DNA of 64,000 nucleotides, taken from Gonocerus acuteangulatus. Its lineage: Eukaryota > Arthropoda > Insecta > Hemiptera > Coreidae. Where the stretch lies: positions 10,081,953-10,145,952 of the forward strand of contig OX328131.1 of NCBI GenBank assembly GCA_946811695.1. The letters run 5' to 3'. The notes beneath the pieces were generated by a model that was not told where the DNA came from, made no database searches, and was given only the letters and a program-made list of their open reading frames with translations. A program made the translations under genes and the position numbers. Below, piece by piece: positions 53,343-63,525 of the stretch; positions within the stretch are counted from its first letter, which is position 1, and the number at the start of each line of letters is the position of its first letter.

Positions 53343-54633
53343 TTCTTTTATGAAAAAATTGTGATTTCTTTAAATTGATTGTTATTCCTGCAGATTGAAG
53401 AGATGAAAATAAATTTTGTAGTGTATTGATAAATTCATTGAAATTGTTGCTATGTATTAATATATCATCTACATATATTTTAATATTTTTATCTAAATTT
53501 TTTGGAATTACTGTTTTCATTGCTCTAATTAAAGATGCTAAGCTAGAATTTAAACCAAATGGCATGCGTTTATAGGCATATGTGGAATTTCTAAATTGAA
53601 AAGCAGTGTATTTTCTACTGCTGTGATGCAATTTCACTTGCCAAAAGCTTGCTTTCAAATCTAAAGTGGCCATGTATTTAGTATTATTACAATTTGCTAA
53701 GATTTCATCAATCTTTGGAGGGGAATCATACATTGGAACTATTCTTTTGTTTAAAAACCTTCCATCCAGACAAATTCTAACAGATTCATCTTTCTTCTGA
53801 ACCAATATAATAGGGTTTACATAGCAAGAGTCGGATACTTCAATAACTCCTTGTTCTAACATATTGTTTAATTCTTTTTCAGCTTTGTCTAACAATTTTG
53901 GATTTAATTTATATTGATATTGTTTGTATGGTGTAGTGTCTGTCAATTCCAAATAATGTTCATACGAATTTATACAGCCTACTTTATTATTGAAAAGATC
54001 TTTTGATTTTATTAAAAGTTTCTCAAAATCTTGAATTTCTGTTTCATTTATCTCTATTGTTTTTTCTTTGTTTCTAATTTCATGAATTTTCTGTTTTATT
54101 TCTTTTAATGGATCTGTTTCAAGTTCAGTTGATTTATTTTTTAATGAGCTATCCTCTTCTTCGCTCTCATACATGATATTATAAATTTCTTTATTCTCTC
54201 TTGTCAATATAACTTTATAAAAAGGTATTAAACAATCTTGGTTTTCTGAATTTAAACTTATTGTTCTTTCTTGGAAATCAATTTTTGCTTTGTGTTTATT
54301 TAAAAAATCATTTCCTAGGATTAATTTATTTGTCAACCCAGGCACAATTATTAAATTTACATCAAATCTATATTCCTCATACTTTGTTTCAATAAATAAT
54401 TGTTTATTACAACATTGCGTTTTCTTTCCATTGGCCGAAATTATAGATGTATTTTTTAAAGGTAATAATTTATATTTTTCTAAATTTCTTCTTATTTGTA
54501 AGTAATATTCTTTTTGTATTATGCTGATTTCACTACCCGTATCTATAAGGAATAAATATTTTTTATTATTATTTTTCAATTGTATGAAAGGTAATTCGTA
54601 AGAAGGAATTTTGACTTGGTTTGATTCTTCCAA
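53287..54633 (-). CDS. pol: Protease and reverse transcriptase part of pol
   Basis: An open frame runs on from the gag stop without any ATG near its start; the first recognised segment is the aspartic protease LFLIDTGSEISII (D about 31 residues from the TTG at 54633), with GNDFLNKHKAKI downstream. The reverse transcriptase palm follows: VRICLDGRFLNKRIV, MATLDLKASFWQVKL, FQFRNSTYAYKRMPFGL, and the active site IKIYVDDILIHSNN near residue 390. The gag and pol frames are identical and separated only by UGA. Pol therefore probably depends on gag translation. The frame is lost near 53338 at a T-run. Confidence 0.93.
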   Translation of the reverse strand: MEESNQVKIPSYELPFIQLKNNNKKYLFLIDTGSEISIIQKEYYLQIRRNLEKYKLLPLKNTSIISANGKKTQCCNKQLFIETKYEEYRFDVNLIIVPGLTNKLILGNDFLNKHKAKIDFQERTISLNSENQDCLIPFYKVILTRENKEIYNIMYESEEEDSSLKNKSTELETDPLKEIKQKIHEIRNKEKTIEINETEIQDFEKLLIKSKDLFNNKVGCINSYEHYLELTDTTPYKQYQYKLNPKLLDKAEKELNNMLEQGVIEVSDSCYVNPIILVQKKDESVRICLDGRFLNKRIVPMYDSPPKIDEILANCNNTKYMATLDLKASFWQVKLHHSSRKYTAFQFRNSTYAYKRMPFGLNSSLASLIRAMKTVIPKNLDKNIKIYVDDILIHSNNFNEFINTLQNLFSSLQSAGITINLKKSQFFHKRIAFFRIYNNYKWPYKRTQ

Positions 54634-54729
54634 AAGTATATTATCTTTAATGATGTTATTCGAAAAATATGTTTGTGGTTGATCTTTTTTATCTGTAAAT
54701 TTTAAATTCCGGGTAGAGTCTTTTTTTAG

Positions 54730-54732
54730 TCA
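54730..54732 (-). promoter_or_regulatory. gag stop codon UGA in a readthrough-prone context (UGA-CUA)
   Basis: On the minus strand gag ends ...GAA GAA TTA TGA CTA AAA AAA GAC, and the reading after TGA is open and in frame into protease. UGA followed by CUA is the best-known leaky stop context in animals and RNA viruses. No ATG is available for independent pol initiation before the protease. Function as a translational switch is inferred. Confidence 0.6.
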
Positions 54733-56469
54733 TAATTCTTCAGTTTGATTTTTATTTCTTTGATCATTGCTATGAACTTGGGCTTCTACAGAAATTTGAT
54801 TTAAATCTCGGTTGCGTGTTTCTGTTCTATCCTTTATAGCTTGTTCTCTTTCCCTATTATAACGACTTTGAAAATAATTTCCGTTTTGACTTGTGGTTAT
54901 TTCATTTCTTTCTTTATGGGGTTCAGACAAGTGTGGCTTCCTCCAGTTTTCATACGATCTTTTATATGGACTACTATGATTTCTGTCATTTGTTCCGAAA
55001 TAGTTTGGTCTTTGTTTAAATCTATAATTATGATTTATACCATGATCTTTATTAAAATTATTATACTCCGTTTTTGTTTGATTATCATATGCTTTTCTAT
55101 ATGGTTGATTATAATTTTCAAAAGTTCGTTGTTTAGTTTCTACATAGTTTTCATGATTCATATTAAATTTTACTGACCTCTTTAAATCATTTAAATCATT
55201 TACAATGGTATCTTTACCAACATATTGTATTACCTCGAGCAATTCGTTTAGGTTTTTTACTCCTTTATTAAAACAAACATTTTTAACGGTTTTCCCAAAG
55301 TGTTTTATTAAAATGCTAGTGGCTGAATTTTCTTCCAATAGCTTGGCGGTAATAATTTTAGTTGCAAATTTTGAAAGATATTCTTCCGGAGTTATATGCA
55401 TATAGTGAGAGTAATTTGTTTGGAGTAAATCACTTAAATATTCTATATATCTATCTCCACAAAATCTGTTATTAAATGCTTTCTTAAAATCCGTCCATGA
55501 GTCAAAAGATTTTTTATTTATTTTGTACCAAGATTCAGCAGTACCAGATAAGTAATTTATTAATTTTTCTGAAAATAAACTCCACTCTTGACCATGCAAT
55601 TTATAATTTTGCTCTAATTTATCTATAAACTCATTAGGGTCTTGCTCTTCAAAATTTTTAAATAGTATTTTAATTTCAATGTCTTTAAAATTGTTATTTC
55701 CATTTTGCCCTCTTAATTGGATATAATTTAATTTTTCTTGCATTTCCTTAGTTATTGTTTCTTTAAACTGGTTTATTTTGTGTTCTACTTGATCTATTTT
55801 GTTAGTATTCCCTTCCATCCTATCTTTTAAAAATCTTGCACACCCTTCCATGTTCTTATGGTTTGTTTCACATGTTTGTTTGTTATCATTTGTTATTTCT
55901 TCTAATTTAGCAAAATCTTGTTTTATTGTTACTATCTCATTTACAGTCATTTTTTGTTTTTGATTTACAATATCGATTGATTTTTTCATTTCCGAATTTT
56001 GTTCATCTATTTCCTTTCTTAATGATTTCAATTTATCATCCGTCTCTTTAGTTATTTTGATTTCCATATTATTTAAAGCATTACATAAATCGTCCAATTT
56101 TTTATTATTTTTACTTAATTCGAACTTTATTTCTTGATTTATTTCATGCTTAATATTGCAAATACTCTTACTTAAATCGAACTTCAGTTTTTTATTTTGT
56201 TCTAATAATAGCCTCATCCAATGTTCTAGGCCTTGAGGATGCATCTCATTATCCCTTTCGGAAGCATGATTCCCGCCATTGGATCGAATTTCCGTTCCTA
56301 ATGAACCCGCCGATTCTCTGAATGCTATTGCATCATCCTCCTGCAATTCGTTTTCACGCGTTTCGACTATAATATTTATCTCTCCTGGCGCAAAAAACAC
56401 GTATTCCGGTGATTCTACATTATCCTCCTCACCGCCATTCCGAAATTGTTCAATATTTACGTCAGACAT
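54730..56469 (-). CDS. gag: gag structural protein
   Basis: 579 codons from ATG at 56469 (AAAATGTCTG), about 85 bp inside the primer binding site. Residues about 1-80 are acidic. Residues about 85-250 are heptad-rich, Lys/Glu-rich and probably coiled coil. About 260-430 resembles the retrotransposon gag capsid fold (FEEQDPNEFIDKLEQNYKLH, YLSGTAESWYKI, DFKKAFNNRFCGDRYIEYL). The tail from about 455 is rich in Asn, Tyr and Arg. I see no CCHC zinc knuckle, so nucleic-acid binding may rest on the basic tail. It forms the particle in which cDNA is made. It ends in TGA directly followed by CTA. Confidence 0.93.
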   Translation of the reverse strand: MSDVNIEQFRNGGEEDNVESPEYVFFAPGEINIIVETRENELQEDDAIAFRESAGSLGTEIRSNGGNHASERDNEMHPQGLEHWMRLLLEQNKKLKFDLSKSICNIKHEINQEIKFELSKNNKKLDDLCNALNNMEIKITKETDDKLKSLRKEIDEQNSEMKKSIDIVNQKQKMTVNEIVTIKQDFAKLEEITNDNKQTCETNHKNMEGCARFLKDRMEGNTNKIDQVEHKINQFKETITKEMQEKLNYIQLRGQNGNNNFKDIEIKILFKNFEEQDPNEFIDKLEQNYKLHGQEWSLFSEKLINYLSGTAESWYKINKKSFDSWTDFKKAFNNRFCGDRYIEYLSDLLQTNYSHYMHITPEEYLSKFATKIITAKLLEENSATSILIKHFGKTVKNVCFNKGVKNLNELLEVIQYVGKDTIVNDLNDLKRSVKFNMNHENYVETKQRTFENYNQPYRKAYDNQTKTEYNNFNKDHGINHNYRFKQRPNYFGTNDRNHSSPYKRSYENWRKPHLSEPHKERNEITTSQNGNYFQSRYNREREQAIKDRTETRNRDLNQISVEAQVHSNDQRNKNQTEEL

Positions 56470-56552
56470 TTTTATTATATAAAAAAAAAAATTTATTTTT
56501 AAAATTTTATTTTTAATATTTATTTACCGTTTTTAATTTTAATTCACTCGGC

Positions 56553-56570
56553 CGTCTACGTTGGGCGCCA
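56553..56570 (-). promoter_or_regulatory. Primer binding site, tRNA-Lys-like
   Basis: On the minus strand, five bases after the 5' LTR end, TGGCGCCCAACGTAGACG begins. The first 13 bases match the PBS known for a tRNA-Lys primer. A related block (TTGGCGACCCAACGTGGCGC) lies inside the LTR end itself. Confidence 0.7.
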
Positions 56571-56575
56571 TTAAA

Positions 56576-57232
56576 TGTAATGATAAATTATTATAAAAAG
56601 GTTGCGCCACGTTGGGTCGCCAATAAATGTAATGATTAATTTTTACAATAAAAAATAAAGAAATTTTAATTATTTTAATAAGAGTTATTATATGAGTTTG
56701 ACTTAACCTCAGGGTTTAAAGTTCCGAGTGAATGAAATTATATAACATTTATCTCCAGACAATTCTGAGATACAAACAATATTAAACCACATACAAACAA
56801 TAATAAAATAATCGACACTACAAAAAAAAACAATTCTTACCTCTAAATCAATCCGCTTCCAACAAAACCTCAATTCACTTGGTATTCCTTGGAGGAGAGG
56901 TCCGCCTTGGACCAACGCTGAGAATAGAATGCGAGAGACGCTCCGTTCGAGCGGGAAAGTTTGGCTTCTTTGCTTCTTAACTTCCGCAGTTTGTTGGATT
57001 ATATATAAAGATAATAATTATGTTTTTTGCAATACAAATAATTAATTTATTGTTATCTGGATGTACATTTAATATGGATATATTGTATAACAGTATTGTC
57101 CAAAAATATTATTAATTTTGATCGTATATAATACGATGTTATTTGTATATCTGGTTTGTGATTTGCGCGGGCTTTTCAAAATATCGATGGTTATTTGAAT
57201 TTAAAAATATTTTCAAGAATGTAATATATCAT

Positions 57233-57236
<4 letters not shown>
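56576..57236 (-). repeat. 5' LTR of the Ty3/gypsy element
   Basis: 661 bp, virtually identical to the LTR at 50658-51319. It should hold the promoter for the element; TATATATAAAG-like and ATAATACGAT sequences are present, but the start site cannot be fixed by eye. Confidence 0.95.
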
Positions 57237-57293
<57 letters not shown>

Positions 57294-57345
57294 TTTAAAG
57301 AAACTAGGCTTGCATAAGAAGAGCAAATTATTGTTGAGCAAGCCT
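57237..57345. repeat. AT tract and right half of the split palindrome
   Basis: (AT)n to about 57290, then AATTTTAAAGAAACTAGGCT and AAGAAGAGCAAATTATTGTT, the inverse of 50595-50650. It is followed by another AAGCCTAGTTTCTTTAAAAT, so the palindrome repeats. Confidence 0.8.
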
Positions 57346-57354
57346 AGTTTCTTT

Positions 57355-58012
<658 letters not shown>

Positions 58013-58450
58013 TTCCAAAGGAAAGTAGCTATTGAGGTTGCACTCATGGCGGAATTTTTTTAAATCGATTTTCTTTATCGATCCTGCCTAGTAGATACTG
58101 AAAATGACCCCCGCTAAAATTAATATATACCTATATATAAAAAGAGAAAAATGTGTTGTAAAAATAAACTAAATCGGTTCAATTACCTCTGTTTCATGCT
58201 AAAATTGAAATAAACCGCCAAAAAGTTTAGGCATTGGTTGTTACTTCTACTAATAGGGGCACTGAATGTGGGCATTGTAGATTTGTAGATGTTCATTACT
58301 AATTTAAAAAAGACAAAACTTCATGTTTTTATTTTTTTAATTTATTGATATAGGTAATTTTAAGCAAATTATTCAGAAATGGAGTGTACACTTGCCACCT
58401 TCTGAGGAAAGCACTTAGTTATGCAGCTCCTGCATGACAGCCTTTTATTT
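58013..58450 (-). mobile_element. Family R copy 6, short
   Basis: On the minus strand it starts AAAAGGCTGTCATGCAGGAG with TGCATAACTAAGTGCTTTCC. The 3' end near 58017 (plus: TTTTAGCATTTTCCAAAGGA) keeps most of the hairpin. At about 440 bp it lacks the internal repeats and AT tract, a deletion derivative. Confidence 0.65.
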
Positions 58451-58564
58451 TAGTTGATTTTGGCCAAAACTTTACTGCAGCTAGTGAGGAAGTCTTGAGT
58501 AACCAATCATTTAGAAATACAATACTCTAAAGAATTCGGTATTCGCAAAAATGTTTAATGCCCT

Positions 58565-58632
58565 CCATTTTTGAACTCGGGTCCTACAGCATACTAGTGC
58601 AGTGTTCTAGCACTGAGCTAATCTCACCCCTT
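58565..58632 (-). mobile_element. SINE1 head fragment
   Basis: In reverse: GATTAGCTCAGTGCTAGAAC, CACTAGTATGCTG and the B box GAGTTCAAAAATG. Only the tRNA-like region remains. Confidence 0.6.
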
Positions 58633-59530
58633 TTTGGATATAATATTTAATATAAATTCCGTCCTTAAGCAGTTAAACTTGAGAAGGGAAGGAGGAACGC
58701 TCCAGTATGTACCTGAAGCAAGCCCGCCCCACCTTGCTTGTTTAAAGGGCCAGTAAAGTTGGAAGAACTTGTGAGTGAACGAAAGCTGAGGCTATACGAG
58801 CACCCACTAAATGTATGTGCATGTGAAATTTGCATCTACGTGGAATGTATTTAAAGTCTTCAATACGCAACGCTATCCAATGATGCACTTTTCTGATTAC
58901 AACTTGTTACACACTTTATTTACCCAGATCTACTGGTTTATCTTTCATTCTCTAGGTTATTATATATTAAATTAATATTTTAAAAGCTATTTTCTCTTCT
59001 TATTTTAATTCTTCATTTATCTTTTTAATTGCAAAATATTCACATTTTTATGCATAAACATACTAATGTAATTAAACTTTGAATAAAAAATAATTAAACT
59101 AAAGAATAATCTATTACACCAATAAATAATTACTGATGAATAATTATTTTTTTAAATATATTTGTCGTATAAATATACTGGTGATAGGCAGGTCTTGACA
59201 TCTGAGCCTGGTAGAACTAAACTAATGAAGTCTGTAAATTCAATAAGTTTTTTATCCTGAAATAGCTGTTAGTGTTTAACATACACAGACATATTATGTT
59301 TTGAAGTTTAAAAAAAAAAATACTAAAGAGTTATAACATAAATTTTAAATTATTACAAAACAATAATGAATAAAGTTAAAAAATAAATAAATAAATAATA
59401 AAAATAAGTGAGTAAGAAGTATCTAAGTGCTAATGTTTTTGATTACTTCAATAATATCAATGATTTACCTTCCTTCTACAATGATAACACTCGCTTCAGG
59501 GTTACTTTAACATTTATCCTAGATTTATGA
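58633..59530. other. AT-rich stretch, no recognised gene
   Basis: Short A-run near 59310 and AAATAAATA-type repeats near 59385 could be retroposon tails. No ORF of note. Confidence 0.5.
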
Positions 59531-59542
59531 ATTTTGATATTT

Positions 59543-59816
59543 GGCCATTCTCTACTTACTCATGGACACCTAATGACTAAACAAGACACACCAACATGTA
59601 GACAATGTAACCAACCTAACTATAAGACATATACTTTCAGACTGTCGAAGAAGAGAACAATTACACATACCCACTGACCGTACAGAACTCTTGTCCGATG
59701 GTAGCCATTATTTGAATCAGATATTTAAATACTTACAAACTACACATATATATCACAAAATTTAACAACTCATTAAAATGTTTACTCTGTCATTTTCTTT
59801 ATAACTCCCTTATTTG

Positions 59817-59888
<72 letters not shown>

Positions 59889-60062
59889 TGGCTTTTAAAT
59901 GTATTTGCTACTTTTTCTGAAACGATATTTTTTCCTTTATGTTATGATTATCTATTATAATTTCTTTATTAATATTATCATTTTGTTCAAAGCTGAAGTT
60001 TCCATATAGACTTACTAATTTGCTAGTCGCCTCTGTTGCGATCAAGCAGTAAATAAATAAAT
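59543..60062 (+). pseudogene. LINE C-terminal zinc-knuckle fragment and 3' UTR
   Basis: Reads GHSLLTHGHLMTKQDTPTCR then QCNQP, a frameshift, and CRRREQLHIPTDRTELLSDG, like the end of the LINE at 20588-21709 (THGYLM...PPECRTCG...). A 3' UTR with an AT tract (59823-59884) runs to a (TAAA)n tail at 60046-60062, marking the LINE end. Confidence 0.75.
59823..59884. repeat. (AT)n microsatellite
   Basis: About 62 bp of TA dinucleotides in the 3' UTR of the LINE fragment. Confidence 0.9.
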
Positions 60063-60179
60063 AAATCAATTTTGATATTTTCCAATGCCATGAAGAAGTC
60101 TATTGCGTGGATATGATTCTTCGAGGTATGACCCAAGAAATCGAAAAGGAGCATACGTTATTGTTCTACCATTAGATAT

Positions 60180-60458
60180 GAAACAGATGATCCGATGCAG
60201 ACAGAGTCAATTGACAATGAAAAAAAGGCCATTTATACAAAATGTATAAAGGCTAACAATGAAAAATTTCATGAATTGTACGGAAGGAGAAATTTGATTG
60301 TGCAAGGCCTGTGTTTCAGCACAAGAGGGGCGATACCAAAAGCCACTTATGACTTCTTTGAAAAATTTGAACTCAACGCGAACAAGCTGACTATCCTTGC
60401 GAAATCAAATCTTATTGATTCCCTGGGGATTCTCAGCTATCATATTTATGGGAGTTGA
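60180..60458 (+). pseudogene. Unclassified retroelement-like ORF fragment
   Basis: An 88-codon open reading: QTESIDNEKKAIYTKCIKAN, RRNLIVQGLCFSTRGAIPKA, DSLGILSYHIYGS, TGA. The ending (short hydrophobic helix then 'HLYG/S') recalls the C-terminal end of non-LTR polyproteins, but I cannot name the family. No start context and no upstream domain in frame. Confidence 0.4.
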
Positions 60459-60599
60459 ACAGCTGATAATCATTCTTTCGGAAAATCATTCTTTCGGATT
60501 CATCGTGTTTTACAAATCATCTGCCAAAATCCAATTTTCTCTAGAATAGCTCTACCCTAGTACATTTCTCTTGTGAAGAATGTAGCCTCTAAGTAGCGG

Positions 60600-60740
60600 G
60601 ACAGTTCTTCCTCTTCTCTATAGCCCTGAAAAAGGCTTGAATATCAAGCTGAAACGTTGGCCAAAATAAACACTTTTTACCTATAAAATGCAGTTTCTAT
60701 TCAATCAAAAGACCAAACCCCGATGATCGAAAACTTTATA
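60600..60740 (+). mobile_element. Penelope-type unit with inactivated hammerhead
   Basis: At 60624-60661: GCC, CTGAAAA, AGGCTTG...CAAGCT, GAAAC, GTT, GGC. Core position 8 (catalytic G) is A, so cleavage should be lost; stem I and II pairing mostly persists. Downstream CCAAACCCCGATGATC matches the sequence after the motif at 62.2 and 45.6 kb. Confidence 0.6.
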
Positions 60741-61248
60741 TCTCAAAAGTCGACTATATCTTCTCAATAATAAAATCAAAATTGCTCCACCCGAAAAATA
60801 TGCTAAAACAATTCATGATTAAAAAAAGAAATACTAAATTTGTTTTTTATTTTCCTACTTATTATAATATAAAATAAATAAGCAAAATTAATCGAATGAA
60901 TTTTCAAAAGGATGATTAGCAGGCTGTGTATATTTGGATTTGTATTAGCAACCCAATTTATTTAGGCAGCACTCTTTATTTCTCACAAATAAAGTTTTTC
61001 TGTTTCTCTTTCTTTCAATAAAGATCTTCTTGAGTTTTAATGAGATTTGGTTTGAGTGCTTGAACGAGAAAGGTGTTGAGGCGTTCAGAAATCAGAGACA
61101 ATTATGTAAAGGGCCTAGAATAAGTTGGTATTTGAGGATGAAGTTCATTATAAAATGTATTTAATTATTTATTTACATATTATAATGAACTTCATCATCA
61201 AATATCAACTTATGAAGTTCATTATAATATCTATTTTATTATTTGTTT
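60741..61248. other. Stretch with no recognised gene
   Basis: Contains an imperfect palindrome at about 61135-61235 (AAGTTCATTATAA... and its inverse). Nothing coding. Confidence 0.5.
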
Positions 61249-61425
61249 GGAGGCCCGGTGGCCGTGAGTGTTAAGGCTTGAGCACTTAACACTCTGTGCC
61301 AAAGGTCGTGGGTTCGATTCCCACTATGGGGTGGTGGCTTTTCTTTAGAAAAATAGAAAAGGGTGGTAACCTATAAATAACCCGTCCCAAAATTCATAGT
61401 TAATAATAAGGGACGTTAAAATTTA
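61249..61425 (+). mobile_element. SINE2 copy
   Basis: Head GGTGGCCGTGAGTGTTAAGGC and B box GGGTTCGATTCCC, then the body with GGGTGGTAACCTATAAATAA and the end GGGACGTTAAAATTTAAATA plus AAATA repeats. Closely similar to the copy at 15081. Confidence 0.82.
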
Positions 61426-62100
61426 AATAAATAAATTATTATTTATTACGCATGAATTACTTTATATATTTTAATTTTCATGAATAATTAATAACAAGGT
61501 GTTTATGAACAATTCTATTTATAATTGAATGAGCAGAATAGTCGTTAAGTAGACACTCTTATAGCACTGCTTAAAAATTGGATCATCAATTATTTTCAGG
61601 AAATCGCATATTTAATTGCAGAGTTGAAGCAATGTAAATAAATTTACATATAAATTTACCACTTGTCTTCAAGTTAATAATTCCTGCAAAGTACAATTAC
61701 TGAGTCTTTATTTATTTAAATTTATAATTATGAAATACATTAGCAGAACAGAAGGTAGAGTCTAGAAATTTATTTTGAGTGGCGTACATTTTTCAAGTAA
61801 ATGTGTGTTATGAGAATATGGGCGAAGAAGATTTGGGATCGTGCCCAATGGCAGAACTCTCAGTGACAATTTCAGATCTCGAAGAGAAAATTTCTATACA
61901 CAAACATCAGATTATTCATTTCCTTTATCAAACATCACTCAATGCTGAGATTTCAATTAAAAAATAAAACATTTATTTTATTGAACTCATTTAAGCACGA
62001 TAGTCATGCACAATCTGATAGAACACGTAATATATTAGGCAGTTTTGCAAGTATTTTCAAATTCTTAATTTATTGTCGTGCAAATAACACAAAATGTGAA
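61426..62100. other. Stretch with no recognised gene
   Basis: Two plus ORFs of 62 and 70 codons (61779, 61942) overlap in different frames and lack family features. Confidence 0.4.
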
Positions 62101-62211
62101 AATAAAATAACAGACTTTGAGAGGAGATCGTTGACCGTTGATGATGCAAGGTAGAGATTGTCGGGGTTCGGTCACTGCTTCTTAATAAAACTACATTTTA
62201 TCGTGAAAATG

Positions 62212-62270
62212 GTTTTATTATTGCCGACGTTTCGGCTTGAACTTCAAGCCTTCATCAGGGCTGTAAAAAC
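62212..62270 (-). ncRNA. Hammerhead ribozyme motif, best-formed copy
   Basis: Minus strand: GTTTT, internal loop TACA, GCC, CTGATGA, stem II GGCTTG...CAAGCC, GAAAC, GTC, GGC, internal loop AATAAT, AAAAC. All core residues (CTGATGA, GAAA, cleavage-site C) are intact. Stem I has two paired segments around an internal loop as in type I hammerheads. Stem III has essentially no loop, so an active form would be a dimer or tandem. Confidence 0.85.
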
Positions 62271-62293
62271 AAGTAGGACAGATTTAATACTTT

Positions 62294-62297
62294 ATAT

Positions 62298-62352
<55 letters not shown>
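62294..62352. repeat. (AT)n microsatellite
   Basis: About 58 bp of TA repeats followed by a run of ACATAC-type repeats to about 62425. Confidence 0.9.
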
Positions 62353-62357
<5 letters not shown>

Positions 62358-62560
62358 GAAGCACACATATGTACATATACATGCCTACATACACACATAC
62401 ATACACATATACATAAATACATATATGGAAGAAAACATAATATACAGCTAGAACAACAATGTGCTATTGTAGTGCTTAGATTATTAAGAGAACAGATATA
62501 AGAATAACAAGGTGGGCTTACCGATGGGAAGATTGAGAACTATACCTCACAGATGCGGGA

Positions 62561-62737
62561 TCATTTCTGAATAAATATTGATTCGGAAAGGAGGCGTTTG
62601 TCTTCTTTGGATTTAGTGGAGAGGATGGAGTATAGGTCAGAACCAAAGTCATGTCCGTCTGTGATGGCATGTCTAGTTAAAGCTGTCTTTATGTCTTTAT
62701 TCCTTACATCGTTTTTGTGATTGTTGATTCGTTTTGT
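62561..62737 (-). pseudogene. Penelope-like GIY-YIG endonuclease, C-terminal end
   Basis: Reads TKRINNHKNDVRNKDIKTAL then TRHAITDGHDFGSDLYSILS and KEDKRLLSESIFIQK with TGA. This is the distal part of the GIY-YIG domain ('R...H..D......ALA.H....GH.F', 'KRL..E...I') that follows the reverse transcriptase in Penelope-like elements; it nicks target DNA. The GIY and YIG motifs themselves would lie upstream and are not readable here. Confidence 0.8.
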
Positions 62738-62740
62738 AAA

Positions 62741-63110
62741 ATAACAGACTATTTAAGGTAAAACATTAACAGCAAATGTATGAGTCTACAATAAACATTA
62801 TTCGACATAGAACACTAAAGTGTGTACTAAGGAACTTCTTTGGCTATCTAGAAGCCTTAAGGAATTCCAGGTGCATAGTTGAAGGTGAAGCAATTGTGAA
62901 TGCACATCCATTACCTAAATAAATGTGGTATTTTGGAGAAGACCAACCAATCTATCAAGTGTTTGCACTTTGTTTCACAAGTTTAATTAGGAATGGCTAT
63001 ATTAAATTTAAATGAGTGTGCTACTTCATATTTGATTCATATGACTCCTTTCATAAACATTACGGTGCCTTTTGATAAAGTATATTTATATAATTTAATT
63101 ACAACCTTAA
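62741..63110. other. Stretch with no recognised gene
   Basis: AT-rich sequence between the Penelope fragment and the direct duplication. Nothing recognised. Confidence 0.5.
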
Positions 63111-63114
63111 TAAG

Positions 63115-63525
63115 TAAATGAAATGGTGCGTGTAATATGTGAAATAGAGATTCAAAGAAATTTTGAAATATTTTCTCAATTTTCAAGTTGTTCATGATTT
63201 GTTGGTGTTCAATAATATGCAATATTTATTATAAAATAAATTTATTGTATTCAAATCTGTTCACAATGGTATGAAATTATATTTACATCAGTTATAATTT
63301 GCAAATAATGTAAGCAATAATTAAAATTTGTGATCAGAAACGATTTAAAATTAAAAAAAAAATTAATGGTGCATGTAATATGTGAAAATAAAGATTTTGA
63401 GGTATTTTTTTCAAGTTTCAAATTGTTCATGATTTGTTGGTGATCAATAATATGCAATATTTATTATAAAATACATTTATTGTATTCAAAGCTATTCACA
63501 ATGGTATGAAATAATATTTACCTCA
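63115..63525. repeat. Direct duplication, about 235-bp period
   Basis: TTCATGATTTGTTGGTG..CA, ATAATATGCAATATTTATTA and TTCACAATGGTATGAAAT occur near 63191 and again near 63426. Upstream GTAATATGTGAAA is shared too. Two diverged copies of one segment. Confidence 0.8.

Larger units (their letters stand above)
50658..57236 (-). mobile_element. Ty3/gypsy LTR retrotransposon, about 6.6 kb, young
   Basis: Element order on the minus strand: LTR, primer binding site, gag, protease-RT, RT-RNase H, integrase, LTR. This domain order is that of Ty3/gypsy. No envelope gene is present. LTR near-identity indicates a recent insertion. TATAT lies on both sides, but the AT-rich target makes the 5-bp duplication uncertain. 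Confidence 0.95.
62101..62740 (-). mobile_element. Penelope-like element, 3' part
   Basis: Minus-strand order: the end of a GIY-YIG endonuclease reading (62561-62737), untranslated sequence with an AT tract (62294-62352), a well-formed hammerhead motif (62212-62270), then ACCGAACCCCGACAATC. A GIY-YIG domain and a hammerhead in the terminal repeat are both hallmarks of Penelope-like elements. The reverse transcriptase part would lie above 62740 but is not visible. Confidence 0.75.

Noticed and set aside
54841..55176. 111-codon plus ORF opposite gag
   Set aside because: Antisense shadow of the gag frame.
50658..57236. Endogenous retrovirus or errantivirus with an env gene
   Set aside because: No third ORF lies between integrase and the 3' LTR (51320-51425 is too short).
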